From Sporobacter sp942492735 (GTDB lineage: Bacteria > Bacillota > Clostridia > Oscillospirales > Oscillospiraceae), in assembly GCA_942492735.1 (NCBI GenBank), contig OW818648.1:2790001-2854000 (forward strand): a stretch of DNA of 64,000 nucleotides. Direction: 5' to 3'. Positions 1-7,991 of the stretch are shown here, one piece after another (the stretch's first letter is position 1; each line of letters starts with the position of its first letter). Made by a program: the position numbers and the translations under genes. The notes under the pieces are model-generated. The model saw only the letters and a list, made by a program, of their open reading frames with translations, was not told the origin of the DNA and did not search any database.

Positions 1-476
1 TTTGTTGACAGCGCGCCCTGGGTCTCCAAATCCTCCACCTTAATCTCCAGAATCCGAGCCATAACATCCAAAAATCGTCCGGTGCCGGCTGCACACTTGT
101 CGTTCATGACGAAGTTTTCCAGTATTCCATTGGTACCAATCCTCATGACCTTCGCATCCTGACCGCCAACATCTATGACCGTGTGGGCGTCGGGGAAGAG
201 AAAACAGGCACCTTTTGCATGACAGCTAAGCTCACTCATCTCGGAATTGGATATCTTACAAGTATTCCGGCCATAGCCTGTGGAGAGTATATAGCTGAAA
301 TCCTCCAGTCTCATTCCTGAACTGTCTAAAAGCTGCCGGACCACACGCTCAGGGCCGGAGGTTCCGGTTCCGATGGGTATCAAGGATTTTTCGAGGAGTT
401 CAGTTCCGTTTTTTATAATTATGCATTTTGAAGATGTTGAGCCCACATCGATCCCCATTGTAAAAATATCATTCAT
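1..476 (-). CDS. 2-hydroxyacyl-CoA dehydratase activator (BadF/BcrA/HgdC ATPase family), partial
   Basis: Translating the minus strand from the ATG at 476 gives an ASKHA-fold ATPase beginning MNDIFTMGIDVGSTSSK. It has the phosphate-1 motif GIDVGSTSSK, the phosphate-2 segment VIDVGGQDAK, and the cluster motif NDKCAAGTGRF, whose Cys helps hold the [4Fe-4S] cluster at the dimer interface in this family. Family members use ATP to drive one electron into 2-hydroxyacyl-CoA dehydratase or benzoyl-CoA reductase. About 159 residues are present and the rest lies beyond base 1. The start is 11 bases after the stop of the TetR gene, whose last bases supply a GAGG ribosome site, so the two are co-transcribed. 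The dehydratase subunits are probably just outside the window. Confidence 0.88.
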   Translation of the reverse strand, partial: MNDIFTMGIDVGSTSSKCIIIKNGTELLEKSLIPIGTGTSGPERVVRQLLDSSGMRLEDFSYILSTGYGRNTCKISNSEMSELSCHAKGACFLFPDAHTVIDVGGQDAKVMRIGTNGILENFVMNDKCAAGTGRFLDVMARILEIKVEDLETQGALST

Positions 477-487
477 TCTTCATGTCC

Positions 488-1123
488 TCAAAGGCCTTTC
501 GTTGTGCTTATGCCTCTATATCCTGTTAATTCGCATTCATGGTATCCGCGCAGCAGTTTTTCGACATGCGACTTTAATGCATAGGTCAGATTGTAGTTCC
601 CGTTATGAATACACCAGTCATAGACTTGTCCGCGCACAGAGATCATAAAAAATCGCGCCATGTCTTCCGGCGTATCACCGGGGCGGAATTCACGGCAAAA
701 CAGACCATATTCCATCAATCCGGGCAGAATCCGCAAAATCCCTCTTTCAGTGCTCCTGTCAAAGCATTTATTGTTGGAATTGTACAGGATACTTGTCAGT
801 GAAATACTGGTAATCTGGGAGCAGTATCGGGCGTAATGCTCAAAGAAGCACATGATCCTTTCGCCCGCGGTTTTCTGAATCAGCTCAGGAAAAACCGTAT
901 TCTCAAAATATTCATCCGCAAGATAATAGGTCTCATAAAAAACGTCCATCTTGGATGCGTAGTAGTGATAAAACGTCCCTATGGAGACGTCGGCGGCCCG
1001 CACGATATCTCGGACTCTGATGTTTTCAAAGCCACGCTCATCAAGCAGCTTCAAGGCCGTATTGAAAATGTGAAGCTTCGTCTCTTCCGCCTGATCTTTC
1101 CGGCTCTTTTTGTCTTCGCCCAT
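488..1123 (-). CDS. TetR/AcrR-family transcriptional regulator
   Basis: A TetR-type repressor of about 211 residues. The N-terminal helix-turn-helix is typical: IFNTALKLLDERGFENIRVR, then an HTH containing VSIGTFYHYYASKMDVFYE. The C-terminal part is a helical ligand domain without recognised specificity. The start is placed at ATG 1123 (MGEDKKSRKDQ) because GAGGGGGCGG lies just upstream; a longer frame to 1180 lacks support. It is divergent from the CoA-transferase gene and upstream of the dehydratase activator, so it probably controls both arms through the palindrome at 1266-1292. A CoA thioester or organic acid is a plausible ligand, which is inference. Confidence 0.85.
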   Translation of the reverse strand: MGEDKKSRKDQAEETKLHIFNTALKLLDERGFENIRVRDIVRAADVSIGTFYHYYASKMDVFYETYYLADEYFENTVFPELIQKTAGERIMCFFEHYARYCSQITSISLTSILYNSNNKCFDRSTERGILRILPGLMEYGLFCREFRPGDTPEDMARFFMISVRGQVYDWCIHNGNYNLTYALKSHVEKLLRGYHECELTGYRGISTTKGL

Positions 1124-1220
1124 CTGAATACCGCCCCCTCGTGTTTGTCCCATTATAACAGACCTTCGTATTCCTGCCAATAAAAAAGGGCGCCGTCAGC
1201 AAATAAATGGAAACTAGTGC

Positions 1221-1249
1221 TTGAAGTGGTATAAACAGTATGGTACACT
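1221..1249 (+). promoter_or_regulatory. Sigma-A-type promoter of the CoA-transferase operon
   Basis: TTGAAG at 1221-1226 and TACACT at 1244-1249 are separated by exactly 17 bases. The expected transcription start near 1256 lies just before the palindrome at 1266-1292. Confidence 0.55.
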
Positions 1250-1265
1250 ACAAGCGAATAATTCA

Positions 1266-1292
1266 CAGAACAAGTTCAATGAACCTGTTCTG
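1266..1292. promoter_or_regulatory. Large palindromic operator candidate for the TetR regulator
   Basis: CAGAACA at 1266-1272 and TGTTCTG at 1286-1292 are perfect inverted arms, with a second inner pair GTTC/GAAC around a three-base centre. One mismatched pair separates the inner and outer arms. It sits between the promoter and the start at 1313 and has the size and symmetry of TetR-family operators. No T run follows it, so it is not an intrinsic terminator. Confidence 0.6.
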
Positions 1293-1312
1293 AATATAAT
1301 GGGAGGTACGCG

Positions 1313-2875
1313 ATGGTCAGATTTATTTCGGCAATTGAAGCGGCACGACGAATCCCAGATGGGGCAACACTCGGTGTTGCCGGCATGGGCCTGTCCGGAT
1401 GGGCCGAAGAGGTCGGCTGCGCCATCCGGGACAGCTTTCGTGAGACGGGGCATCCTTGCAATCTCAGCCTGAAACAGGGAAGCGCCATGGGAGACTGGAA
1501 GGACCGCGGCGTCACCAGGCTCGGGGAAGCTGGCCCCGGTCTGATCACGCGTTGGTCCGGTGCTCACATCGGGTCGGCTTACACGCTGCGCGACATGGCT
1601 GTGAAGAATCAGCTGCAATGTCATTGCCTGCCGCAGGGTATCATCGTCAACCTTTGGCGGGAAATCGCCGCGGGGCGCCCGGGCCTTTTGACCAAGGTAG
1701 GTCTTGGTACCTTTATAGACCCGCGCATCGAAGGCGGAAAAATGAATGACTGCACCACGGATAATCTTGTGGAGTTGGTGGAATTTCAAGGCGAGGAATA
1801 CCTGTTCTTTAAGAGCTTCCCGCTTGACGTCGCGCTTCTTCGGGGCACAACCGCGGACGAAAACGGCAATATATCCTTTGAGCACGAGAGCATTCTCAAC
1901 GAGGGTATGGCAGTTGCGACAGCTGCAAAAAATAGCGGCGGTATCGTGATTGTCCAGGTAGAATACCTTACCAAAAATGGGACGCTGAATCCCAAGGATG
2001 TGCGGATACCAGGAATATTAGTCGACTATGTGGTGGTCGCCACCGACAAAAATGCCTGTTGGCAGACAGAGGGCGTCTATTATGAACCGGCGTTCTCGGG
2101 ACAAATTAAGAAACCGCTGGCAGCCATTGAACCGCTGCCCTTTGACGAGCGGAAAGTGATTTGCCGCCGATGCGCTATGGAGATAAAAACAGGTGATATT
2201 CTGAATCTCGGCGTCGGTATGCCTGCCGACACGGCCAAGGTGGTCGCTGAGGAAGGATACATGGGATATGTCACCATGTCGACGGAGAGCGGAATGGTGG
2301 GCGGCGTACCGTCGGCGCTCCCAAACTTCGGCAGCGCCTATAATCCTGAAGCGATGATCGAGCATGGCGCAATGTTCGACCTGATCGACGGCGGCGGTTT
2401 AAGTATGAGCTGTCTTGGTATCGGAGAGGTTGACCAGTACGGCAACCTGAATGTCAGTAAATTCGGACCCCGCCTCACCGGACCGGGCGGTTTCATCGAC
2501 ATCACGGGATCGACGCCGAAGGTCGTATTCTGCGGCACTTTCATGGGGAAAGCAACGCTGAAGGTTGGAGACGGAAAACTTGATATCATGGAAGAAGGCA
2601 CAATCAAAAAATTCGTCAAAAACGTCGAACAGATCACCTTCAGCGGTAAGTATGCAAAAGCATGGCAGCAAATTCTCTATGTGACCGAGCGCTGTGTCTT
2701 CAAGCTGATTGACGGGACCATGACCATCATAGAGATTGCCCCCGGTATAGACTTGGACAAAGACATCCTAGCCCATATGGATTTCCAACCCGCAATCGCG
2801 GAAAACCTGAAGCTGATGGATCCGGGCATTTTCCGCGAGAAGTGGGGCGGCCTCGGAAGCTATATTAAAGACTGA
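1313..2875 (+). CDS. Acyl-CoA:acetate / propionate CoA-transferase (family I)
   Basis: A 520-residue fused alpha-beta CoA-transferase of the Pct/YdiF type. The N-terminal half carries the glycine-rich GVAGMGLSG and PQGIIVNLWR segments. The C-terminal half has NLGVGMPADTAKV and the catalytic motif MSTESGMVGG, with Glu near residue 325 expected to form the glutamyl-CoA intermediate. Such enzymes move CoA between short-chain acids such as propionate, lactate, acetate or butyrate. GGGAGG lies just before ATG 1313. It is followed after 38 bases by an acyl-CoA dehydrogenase. With the adjacent 2-hydroxyacyl-CoA dehydratase activator this suggests a reductive 2-hydroxy-acid fermentation, for example an acrylate-like route; the exact acid cannot be read from sequence. 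Confidence 0.9.
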   Translation: MVRFISAIEAARRIPDGATLGVAGMGLSGWAEEVGCAIRDSFRETGHPCNLSLKQGSAMGDWKDRGVTRLGEAGPGLITRWSGAHIGSAYTLRDMAVKNQLQCHCLPQGIIVNLWREIAAGRPGLLTKVGLGTFIDPRIEGGKMNDCTTDNLVELVEFQGEEYLFFKSFPLDVALLRGTTADENGNISFEHESILNEGMAVATAAKNSGGIVIVQVEYLTKNGTLNPKDVRIPGILVDYVVVATDKNACWQTEGVYYEPAFSGQIKKPLAAIEPLPFDERKVICRRCAMEIKTGDILNLGVGMPADTAKVVAEEGYMGYVTMSTESGMVGGVPSALPNFGSAYNPEAMIEHGAMFDLIDGGGLSMSCLGIGEVDQYGNLNVSKFGPRLTGPGGFIDITGSTPKVVFCGTFMGKATLKVGDGKLDIMEEGTIKKFVKNVEQITFSGKYAKAWQQILYVTERCVFKLIDGTMTIIEIAPGIDLDKDILAHMDFQPAIAENLKLMDPGIFREKWGGLGSYIKD

Positions 2876-2913
2876 TTCGCTGAATATAAAGATATAAAAA
2901 ACGGAGGTTGCCA

Positions 2914-4056
2914 ATGATTCTTTCAGAAAAGCACCAGCTGATGAAAAAGCTTTTTCGGAGTTTTGCCGAAATAGAGTTTACGCCCGAGCTTTTAGATAGA
3001 CTTGAGGAAACCGGCGAGTTTGACTGGAGCATACATAAAAAAATGGCAAAGGCAGGTTTTATGGGTGCGAAGATCCCCTTGGCTTTTGGGGGTCAGGGTG
3101 GAGACAACTTGACGTATGTCCTTATGGTTGAAGAGTTGGCCAGACTCAGCCCTGTCCTTTCTCTCTATGCCAATACATCTAATTCCTTGGGCGCGGGACC
3201 GCTGCTCTACTGCGGCACAGAAGAACAAAAGCAGAAATATCTACCGCCTGTCGCGAGCGGTGAGAGCATTCTGGTTTTCGCTCTGACGGAACCGGGCGCC
3301 GGTTCCGACGCCGGCGGTACGCTAACCTCCGCCGTGGCGGATGGAGATTATTTTGTCCTTAACGGCCGCAAAACCTTTATTAGCGCAGCCCCTTTCGCGG
3401 ATTATGCCGTCGTTTATGCAAAGACCGATCCCAAGCAGAAAGGGTCCCGCGGTATATCCATGTTCATCATGGATATGAAGCTTCCCGGCGTCAGCTGCGG
3501 CAAGGATGAAAAGAAAATGGGGATTATCGGTTATCCCACCAGCGATATCATAATGGAGGATGTCAGAGTACATAAAAGCGACCTGCTGGGGCCTCTTCAT
3601 AACGGCTTCACGACGGCAATGAAAACTCTGGACAATGGCCGGCTTGGTGTGGCCGCACAGGCTGTCGGTATTGCGCAGGGCTGCCTCGACGAGTCTATAA
3701 AATATGCCAAGGAGCGAAAGCAATTCGGCCGCCGTATCGCTGATTTTCAAGGGATCAGCTTTATGATTGCAGAAATGGCCACGGAGCTTGAGGTTGCCCG
3801 GGAGATGGTCCATAACACCGCCGTTCTGACCGACACAAGCGGTGCTGATACGACACTGCGCTGCTCAATGGCGAAATATTTTGCGACAGAGGCCTGCAAC
3901 AGGATTGCATACAAGGCCGTTCAGATTCACGGCGGTTACGGTTATACGAAGGACTATCGCGTAGAGCGTCTGTTCCGTGACGCGCGTATTACAACAATAT
4001 ATGAAGGTACCACTCAGGTGCAGCAAATGGTCATATCAGGTATCTTGCTGAAGTAA
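2914..4056 (+). CDS. Acyl-CoA dehydrogenase
   Basis: A 380-residue short-chain-type acyl-CoA dehydrogenase, a cytosolic FAD enzyme. Visible motifs are ALTEPGAGSDAGG (signature 1, flavin and substrate contacts), GRRIADFQGISF, and the C-terminal IHGGYGYTKDYRVERLFRDA followed by IYEGTTQVQ, whose Glu is the usual catalytic base. The start is ATG 2914, six bases after GGAGG; an in-frame TTG at 2908 would overlap that site. In this operon it could reduce an enoyl-CoA made by the dehydratase, or oxidise an acyl-CoA. No etfAB genes are next to it. Confidence 0.9.
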   Translation: MILSEKHQLMKKLFRSFAEIEFTPELLDRLEETGEFDWSIHKKMAKAGFMGAKIPLAFGGQGGDNLTYVLMVEELARLSPVLSLYANTSNSLGAGPLLYCGTEEQKQKYLPPVASGESILVFALTEPGAGSDAGGTLTSAVADGDYFVLNGRKTFISAAPFADYAVVYAKTDPKQKGSRGISMFIMDMKLPGVSCGKDEKKMGIIGYPTSDIIMEDVRVHKSDLLGPLHNGFTTAMKTLDNGRLGVAAQAVGIAQGCLDESIKYAKERKQFGRRIADFQGISFMIAEMATELEVAREMVHNTAVLTDTSGADTTLRCSMAKYFATEACNRIAYKAVQIHGGYGYTKDYRVERLFRDARITTIYEGTTQVQQMVISGILLK

Positions 4057-4075
4057 AAGCGTCCTAAAAAATGAA

Positions 4076-4114
4076 TTGCCTGCAGAAAGATAGAATCCTT
4101 CTGCAGGCAATTTT
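4076..4114 (+). terminator. Intrinsic terminator after the acyl-CoA operon
   Basis: TTGCCTGCAGAA at 4076-4087 pairs perfectly with TTCTGCAGGCAA at 4099-4110, followed by TTTT. Confidence 0.8.
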
Positions 4115-4185
4115 GTCGCCGAAATGATCAAAACCATCTAAGTGCGTTTTTATGTTTCTCCAACGGCTGGGTGAATTGTCGTTAT

Positions 4186-4842
4186 CTATTCGCCCTTAAG
4201 AAGCTCGATAAACCCAGGCGCCAATCTTATCAAACCCGCATCTCTCATTTTTGCCAACTCTCTGGATAAGGACGTGCGCTGGACGCCCATTCTTTCAGCT
4301 AACGCTTTTTTAGATTTATTTAACTTTATGTAGTTAGAATTCTGCTGTTTGCTTTCATATTCGAGAAAACTCATCAAACTTTCGCGGATGGTTCTGTTGA
4401 CATAGTGTTTGATCCGATCTCCAAGAATCGTCGCGTGGTCTGATACGAATTCGAGATAGCGCATTAGAAACGCATGATTATCAGTGAACAACTGAAACAA
4501 TCGTTCTTTGTTGATCTCTAAAATCAAAGTGGGCTGTTTTGCTGTAATAGTCATGGGATAATGCGGGATTTTTGAAAACAGGAGATTTCCGCCAAGTATG
4601 TCATCACTTAAGAATTCGGCTACTGTCATCAAATTGCCGGACTCATCTATGCGCTCCACGACGACGCATCCCTTGAGGATGATTTCAAGCTTGGTACATA
4701 TATCTCCGTCAAAATGCACGATATTGTTCTTGCCGTAGGTGGTTGTCTTAAAGCTGCCTTCGCCCATATATTGCCTGATCTCGTCAGCGCAGACTGTTTT
4801 TAAGAGAACAGTCTGCCTGATAAGTTCTAGATGACTATCCAT
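4186..4842 (-). CDS. Crp/Fnr-family transcriptional regulator
   Basis: 218 residues: an N-terminal cyclic-nucleotide-binding-fold domain (about 15-130, with LKGCVVVERIDESGNLMTVAEF), a long dimer helix, and a C-terminal winged helix with KKALAERMGVQRTSLSRELAKM as recognition segment. There is no N-terminal Cys cluster of the classical Fnr type, so the signal is unknown. It is divergent from the permease-ferredoxin operon at 4934. A perfect palindrome lies 18 bases upstream of its start and is the natural candidate for its binding site. Confidence 0.85.
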   Translation of the reverse strand: MDSHLELIRQTVLLKTVCADEIRQYMGEGSFKTTTYGKNNIVHFDGDICTKLEIILKGCVVVERIDESGNLMTVAEFLSDDILGGNLLFSKIPHYPMTITAKQPTLILEINKERLFQLFTDNHAFLMRYLEFVSDHATILGDRIKHYVNRTIRESLMSFLEYESKQQNSNYIKLNKSKKALAERMGVQRTSLSRELAKMRDAGLIRLAPGFIELLKGE

Positions 4843-4859
4843 TTCAATACCGCCTCTTT

Positions 4860-4881
4860 GGGTGTTACTTCGGTAACACCC
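4860..4881. promoter_or_regulatory. Perfect palindrome with UUCG loop between the Crp-type regulator and the permease operon
   Basis: GGGTGTTAC and GTAACACCC are perfect 9-base arms around TTCG. The core TGTTAC-N4-GTAACA has the symmetry of Crp/Fnr-type operators. On the plus strand the RNA would also form a very stable C(UUCG)G hairpin. Confidence 0.5.
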
Positions 4882-4933
4882 ATTTTCATATTTTATCTCT
4901 ATAATAAGAATAAATCAAGTAAGGAGGGCGCGT

Positions 4934-5416
4934 ATGGATATATTCACAATTATTTTCTGGGTTATAGCAATTGTACTGACGAGCGTTTCGTTAATAAAGA
5001 ATAAGCAAAAAACCTTTGCCGCAATGAAAAAATCAAAAGGTATGATGGGGAATATGCTCGGTGAAATCATTGCCATTATATTTATCATTGGTCTTGTACT
5101 GACGTTTATTCCGCCTGAAACAATTAAGTCGGTGTTAGGCTCCGCGAATACTTTCGTGTCAACCGTCATCTCAGCGCTCGTCGGAAGCATTACACTCATT
5201 CCGGCATTTGTTGCGTTTCCATTGGTTGGCTCACTGGTCGATGCCGGAGCGAGTATTGTTCCGGCGGTTGCTTTCTTAACAACACTGACGATGGTCGGTG
5301 TCGTCACGTTCCCGCTTGAGAAAAAGGAGTTCGGTACAAAATTTACACTCATCAGAAATGTGCTGAGCTTTGGTTTTGCGATGGTGATTGCATTAGCGAT
5401 GGGGGTATTCATATGA
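4934..5416 (+). CDS. Permease, N-terminal half (COG0701-like), membrane protein
   Basis: 160 residues with about four hydrophobic segments (roughly 3-20, 43-62, 75-105 and 110-160). The segment LIPAFVAFPLVGSLVDAGA resembles the conserved helix of COG0701/ArsP-like predicted permeases. AAGGAGG precedes ATG 4934. The stop overlaps the next start by four bases, giving translational coupling, and the next gene encodes a second similar half with SAGPIYAAFPISKALLEKGA. The two look like one permease of pseudo-repeats split into two chains. The substrate is unknown. Confidence 0.7.
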   Translation: MDIFTIIFWVIAIVLTSVSLIKNKQKTFAAMKKSKGMMGNMLGEIIAIIFIIGLVLTFIPPETIKSVLGSANTFVSTVISALVGSITLIPAFVAFPLVGSLVDAGASIVPAVAFLTTLTMVGVVTFPLEKKEFGTKFTLIRNVLSFGFAMVIALAMGVFI

Positions 5417-6147
5417 AAATAAAAGCGATTGCAAAAAAGAACAAGCTGCTCTTGCTTGTGGCGGCTGCATATATAGTCGTCCTGATTATTTCGCCTGAAA
5501 AAGCAATAAAATCGGTCGGAAACAGTATGTATTACCTGCTTGAGATGCTGCAGGTGCTGCCGGTTATATTTCTGTTAACTGTTGTCATTGAAGCATTGAT
5601 TCCCAAAGAACTCATTATGCGCGGCTTTGGTGAGAAATCTGGCTTTCGAGGCAATCTTCTGGCGTTGCTGTTGGGCAGCATATCCGCAGGCCCAATTTAT
5701 GCCGCGTTTCCAATCAGTAAAGCATTGCTTGAAAAAGGCGCAAGTATATCCAACATCGTGATCATTCTGAGCACCTGGGCAGTCATCAAGTTGCCTATGC
5801 TGGCGAATGAAGCGAAGTTTCTTGGCATTAATTTTATGATAGTCAGATGGGTTCTTACCGTCATAGCGATATTTGTCATGGCTTATATTACCGGTGCGGT
5901 TGTTAAGAGGAAGGACTTGCCGGCAAATCCGGACAAGTCGACATTGCTTGAGATCAGGGCGGAATATTGCATCGGCTGCGGGCTCTGTGTGAAATTGCTT
6001 CCCGAATATTATGAGATGAAGGCAAACAAAGCTGTTGTAAAAAAGATGCCGGAAGGGGAAGCGGCTCGGCAGGCGGTTCGGGAATCAGTCGAAAAGTGCC
6101 CGTCAAAAGCAATCTACCTTCCATCGGTTGCATTTACAACAGACTGA
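5413..6147 (+). CDS. Permease, C-terminal half with a ferredoxin-like tail
   Basis: 244 residues. Residues 1-175 hold about five membrane segments including the COG0701-like SAGPIYAAFPISKALLEKGA. After a charged linker, residues about 178-235 form a small ferredoxin-like domain with CIGCGLC and, about 45 residues later, VEKCPSKAI: four Cys, enough for one [4Fe-4S] cluster. A redox domain on this permease type is uncommon and suggests redox-coupled transport or redox sensing at the membrane; that function is inference. The gene is coupled to the preceding half by an ATGA overlap. Confidence 0.75.
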   Translation: MKIKAIAKKNKLLLLVAAAYIVVLIISPEKAIKSVGNSMYYLLEMLQVLPVIFLLTVVIEALIPKELIMRGFGEKSGFRGNLLALLLGSISAGPIYAAFPISKALLEKGASISNIVIILSTWAVIKLPMLANEAKFLGINFMIVRWVLTVIAIFVMAYITGAVVKRKDLPANPDKSTLLEIRAEYCIGCGLCVKLLPEYYEMKANKAVVKKMPEGEAARQAVRESVEKCPSKAIYLPSVAFTTD

Positions 6148-6211
6148 AGGTAGAACATAATGGTAATATTACAACGTAATAATTTATGTGTAGTGAAGGA
6201 GCGCTGTTATC

Positions 6212-6526
6212 ATGGTAGAACAGATATTCAAATTGTCCAGAGGAAACGAAAAGGCCGTGGAAAAGGTCGTTTTTGATGAAAACGTGCATTATCTGCATAT
6301 GGTATTCAACAAAGACGAAGGGCTTCCCGAGCATTTATCGAATTCGTCGGTGTATATGACTGTTGTCAGAGGCAGGCTTTCCATTGGCCTTGACGAGCAG
6401 GAGGTCCACGAGTATGAGGCCGGAACCCTATTGAAAATTCCATATCAAACCAAGATGAATGTCAAAAATACGAATACCGAGACGTTGGAGTTAATTGTCG
6501 TAAAGGCACCTGCTCCGAAAAGCTGA
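6212..6526 (+). CDS. Cupin-domain protein
   Basis: A 104-residue single cupin barrel (about 25-98). The first cupin motif is degenerate (HYLHMVFNKDEGLPEH) and the second is YEAGTLLKIPYQTKMNVKN. Few of the usual metal ligands are clear. AAGGAGCG precedes ATG 6212. It follows the permease genes by 64 bases and may belong to the same Crp-controlled unit. Small-molecule or metal binding is likely; the role is unknown. Confidence 0.7.
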   Translation: MVEQIFKLSRGNEKAVEKVVFDENVHYLHMVFNKDEGLPEHLSNSSVYMTVVRGRLSIGLDEQEVHEYEAGTLLKIPYQTKMNVKNTNTETLELIVVKAPAPKS

Positions 6527-6543
6527 GCCTGTCTAACTGCATA

Positions 6544-7752
6544 CTAGCTGCCGATTTTATAGAGCTTGGCGAGACCACCCTCAGAGGTTTCGCGATACCG
6601 CGCGCTCATGTCCTGCCCAGTCTCCAGCATGGTCTGAACGACTAAATCAAAGGAAATCTTGCGGGTGCCAGACAGAAAATTGGCGAGACTCAGAGCGTTG
6701 ATGGCGCGCATCGCGGCGACGGCATTTCGTTCGATGCAGGGGATCTGAACAAGTCCGCCGATCGGATCGCAGGTTAAGCCCAGATGATGCTCGAGCGCGA
6801 CCTCGGCGGCATATTCGATCTGATCGATGCCCATTTCAAAAAGCTCCGCAAGAGCTGCTGACGCCATGGAGCAGGCCGTCCCGACCTCCGCCTGGCAGCC
6901 GCATTCCGCGCCACTGATAGATGCGTTCTGTTTCACAAGGTTACCGATCAGACCGCCGACGGCAAGCGCTTTTATAATCTGTTCGTCTGAGAGATGCTTT
7001 TTCTCCTGCATATAACGAAGCGCAGCCGGCAGGACACCGCTGGCGCCGCAGGTGGGGGCGGTGACAATGGTGCCTCCCGCGGCATTTTGCTCGCTGACGG
7101 CAAAAGCGTAGGCGCAGACCGTCCTGTTTTCCCTTGTCTCGGGGCTTTCATCAATATGGCGTTGATTGTAGAGGAACTGCGCCTTTCGCTCCACGTCGAG
7201 CCCACCCTCAAGCGAGCCTGTGGCGGCGAGCCCATCCATTATAGAACGCTTCATCGTATCCCAGATGACGTATAAATAATCCCATATCCTTGAGCCCTCA
7301 TTCATCTCGATATAATCACTCAAACGGATGTTACGCGCCTTGCACAGTGTGCTGATCTCAGTAAAAGTGTTTTCGGCGTAAATCTCCGAATGCTCCGGCT
7401 CCTCCCGACCCTCAATATCAATCTCCCCGCCGCCCACACTCATAACCCGCATCGTCCCAATTTGCCTGTTATCGGCATAGGCATAAAAATCCATTGTATT
7501 CGGATGCATCAGGATGAAATCCGGAGTGGGGACAAACTCGATCTCCGCTGGTATCGGCGAGAAGGCGCGCAGAATAGCCAGATCCGTTTGATGCCCCTTG
7601 CCCGTCTTCGCGAGAGAACCGTACAGCACAGCCTTGAACCTGTCCGCCTCTGGGTTTTCATTCTTGTAAATGCGCGCAGCCTTTTCCGGCCCCATCGTGT
7701 GAGAACTGGATGGTCCGCTTCCGATTTTATATAATTGCATCAATGATTTCAT
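6544..7752 (-). CDS. sdaA: L-serine dehydratase, single-chain Fe-S type
   Basis: 402 residues, a fused beta-alpha [4Fe-4S] serine dehydratase converting L-serine to pyruvate and ammonia in the cytosol. The N-terminal domain carries the family motif GSGPSSSHTMGP. The catalytic domain has TAPTCGASGVLPA, GAECGCQAEVG and LTCDPIGGLVQIPCIERN, which hold the cluster Cys residues. The C-terminus ends KLYKIGS, echoing the N-terminal LYKIGSGPSSS. Length fits the single-polypeptide form. AAAGAGG precedes the ATG. The enzyme type is oxygen-sensitive, in keeping with an anaerobe. Confidence 0.93.
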   Translation of the reverse strand: MKSLMQLYKIGSGPSSSHTMGPEKAARIYKNENPEADRFKAVLYGSLAKTGKGHQTDLAILRAFSPIPAEIEFVPTPDFILMHPNTMDFYAYADNRQIGTMRVMSVGGGEIDIEGREEPEHSEIYAENTFTEISTLCKARNIRLSDYIEMNEGSRIWDYLYVIWDTMKRSIMDGLAATGSLEGGLDVERKAQFLYNQRHIDESPETRENRTVCAYAFAVSEQNAAGGTIVTAPTCGASGVLPAALRYMQEKKHLSDEQIIKALAVGGLIGNLVKQNASISGAECGCQAEVGTACSMASAALAELFEMGIDQIEYAAEVALEHHLGLTCDPIGGLVQIPCIERNAVAAMRAINALSLANFLSGTRKISFDLVVQTMLETGQDMSARYRETSEGGLAKLYKIGS

Positions 7753-7919
7753 AGCAACCTCTTTTTCTATAAATCGACGGCATATAACATCATTATATGA
7801 GTTAAGATCCCCAAGAGCAATATGCCGCCACGATATTGCAAAGATTATTTGCGCTGATATAAAGTATATAGCATATATGGCATATATAGCATAATCAGAA
7901 AGCAGGTTGTCATACGGCG

Positions 7920-7951
7920 CGGATTTAGTTATAATTTTATAGTTAAATCCG
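7920..7951. promoter_or_regulatory. Inverted repeat upstream of the GNAT gene
   Basis: CGGATTTA at 7920-7927 is mirrored by TAAATCCG at 7944-7951 around an AT-rich spacer containing TATAAT. It lies about 40 bases before the GNAT start in a 239-base gap that also holds a run of imperfect GCATATAT units at 7870-7893. It may be an operator overlapping a promoter. Confidence 0.35.
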
Positions 7952-7991
7952 TATTTGGATATTGATCGATAAAAAAGAAAGGCTGCTTCTA

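Noticed and set aside
1214..1885. Minus-strand frame overlapping the CoA-transferase start
   Set aside because: Covers the divergent promoter and a conserved gene on the other strand; composition and lack of motifs mark it as a shadow.
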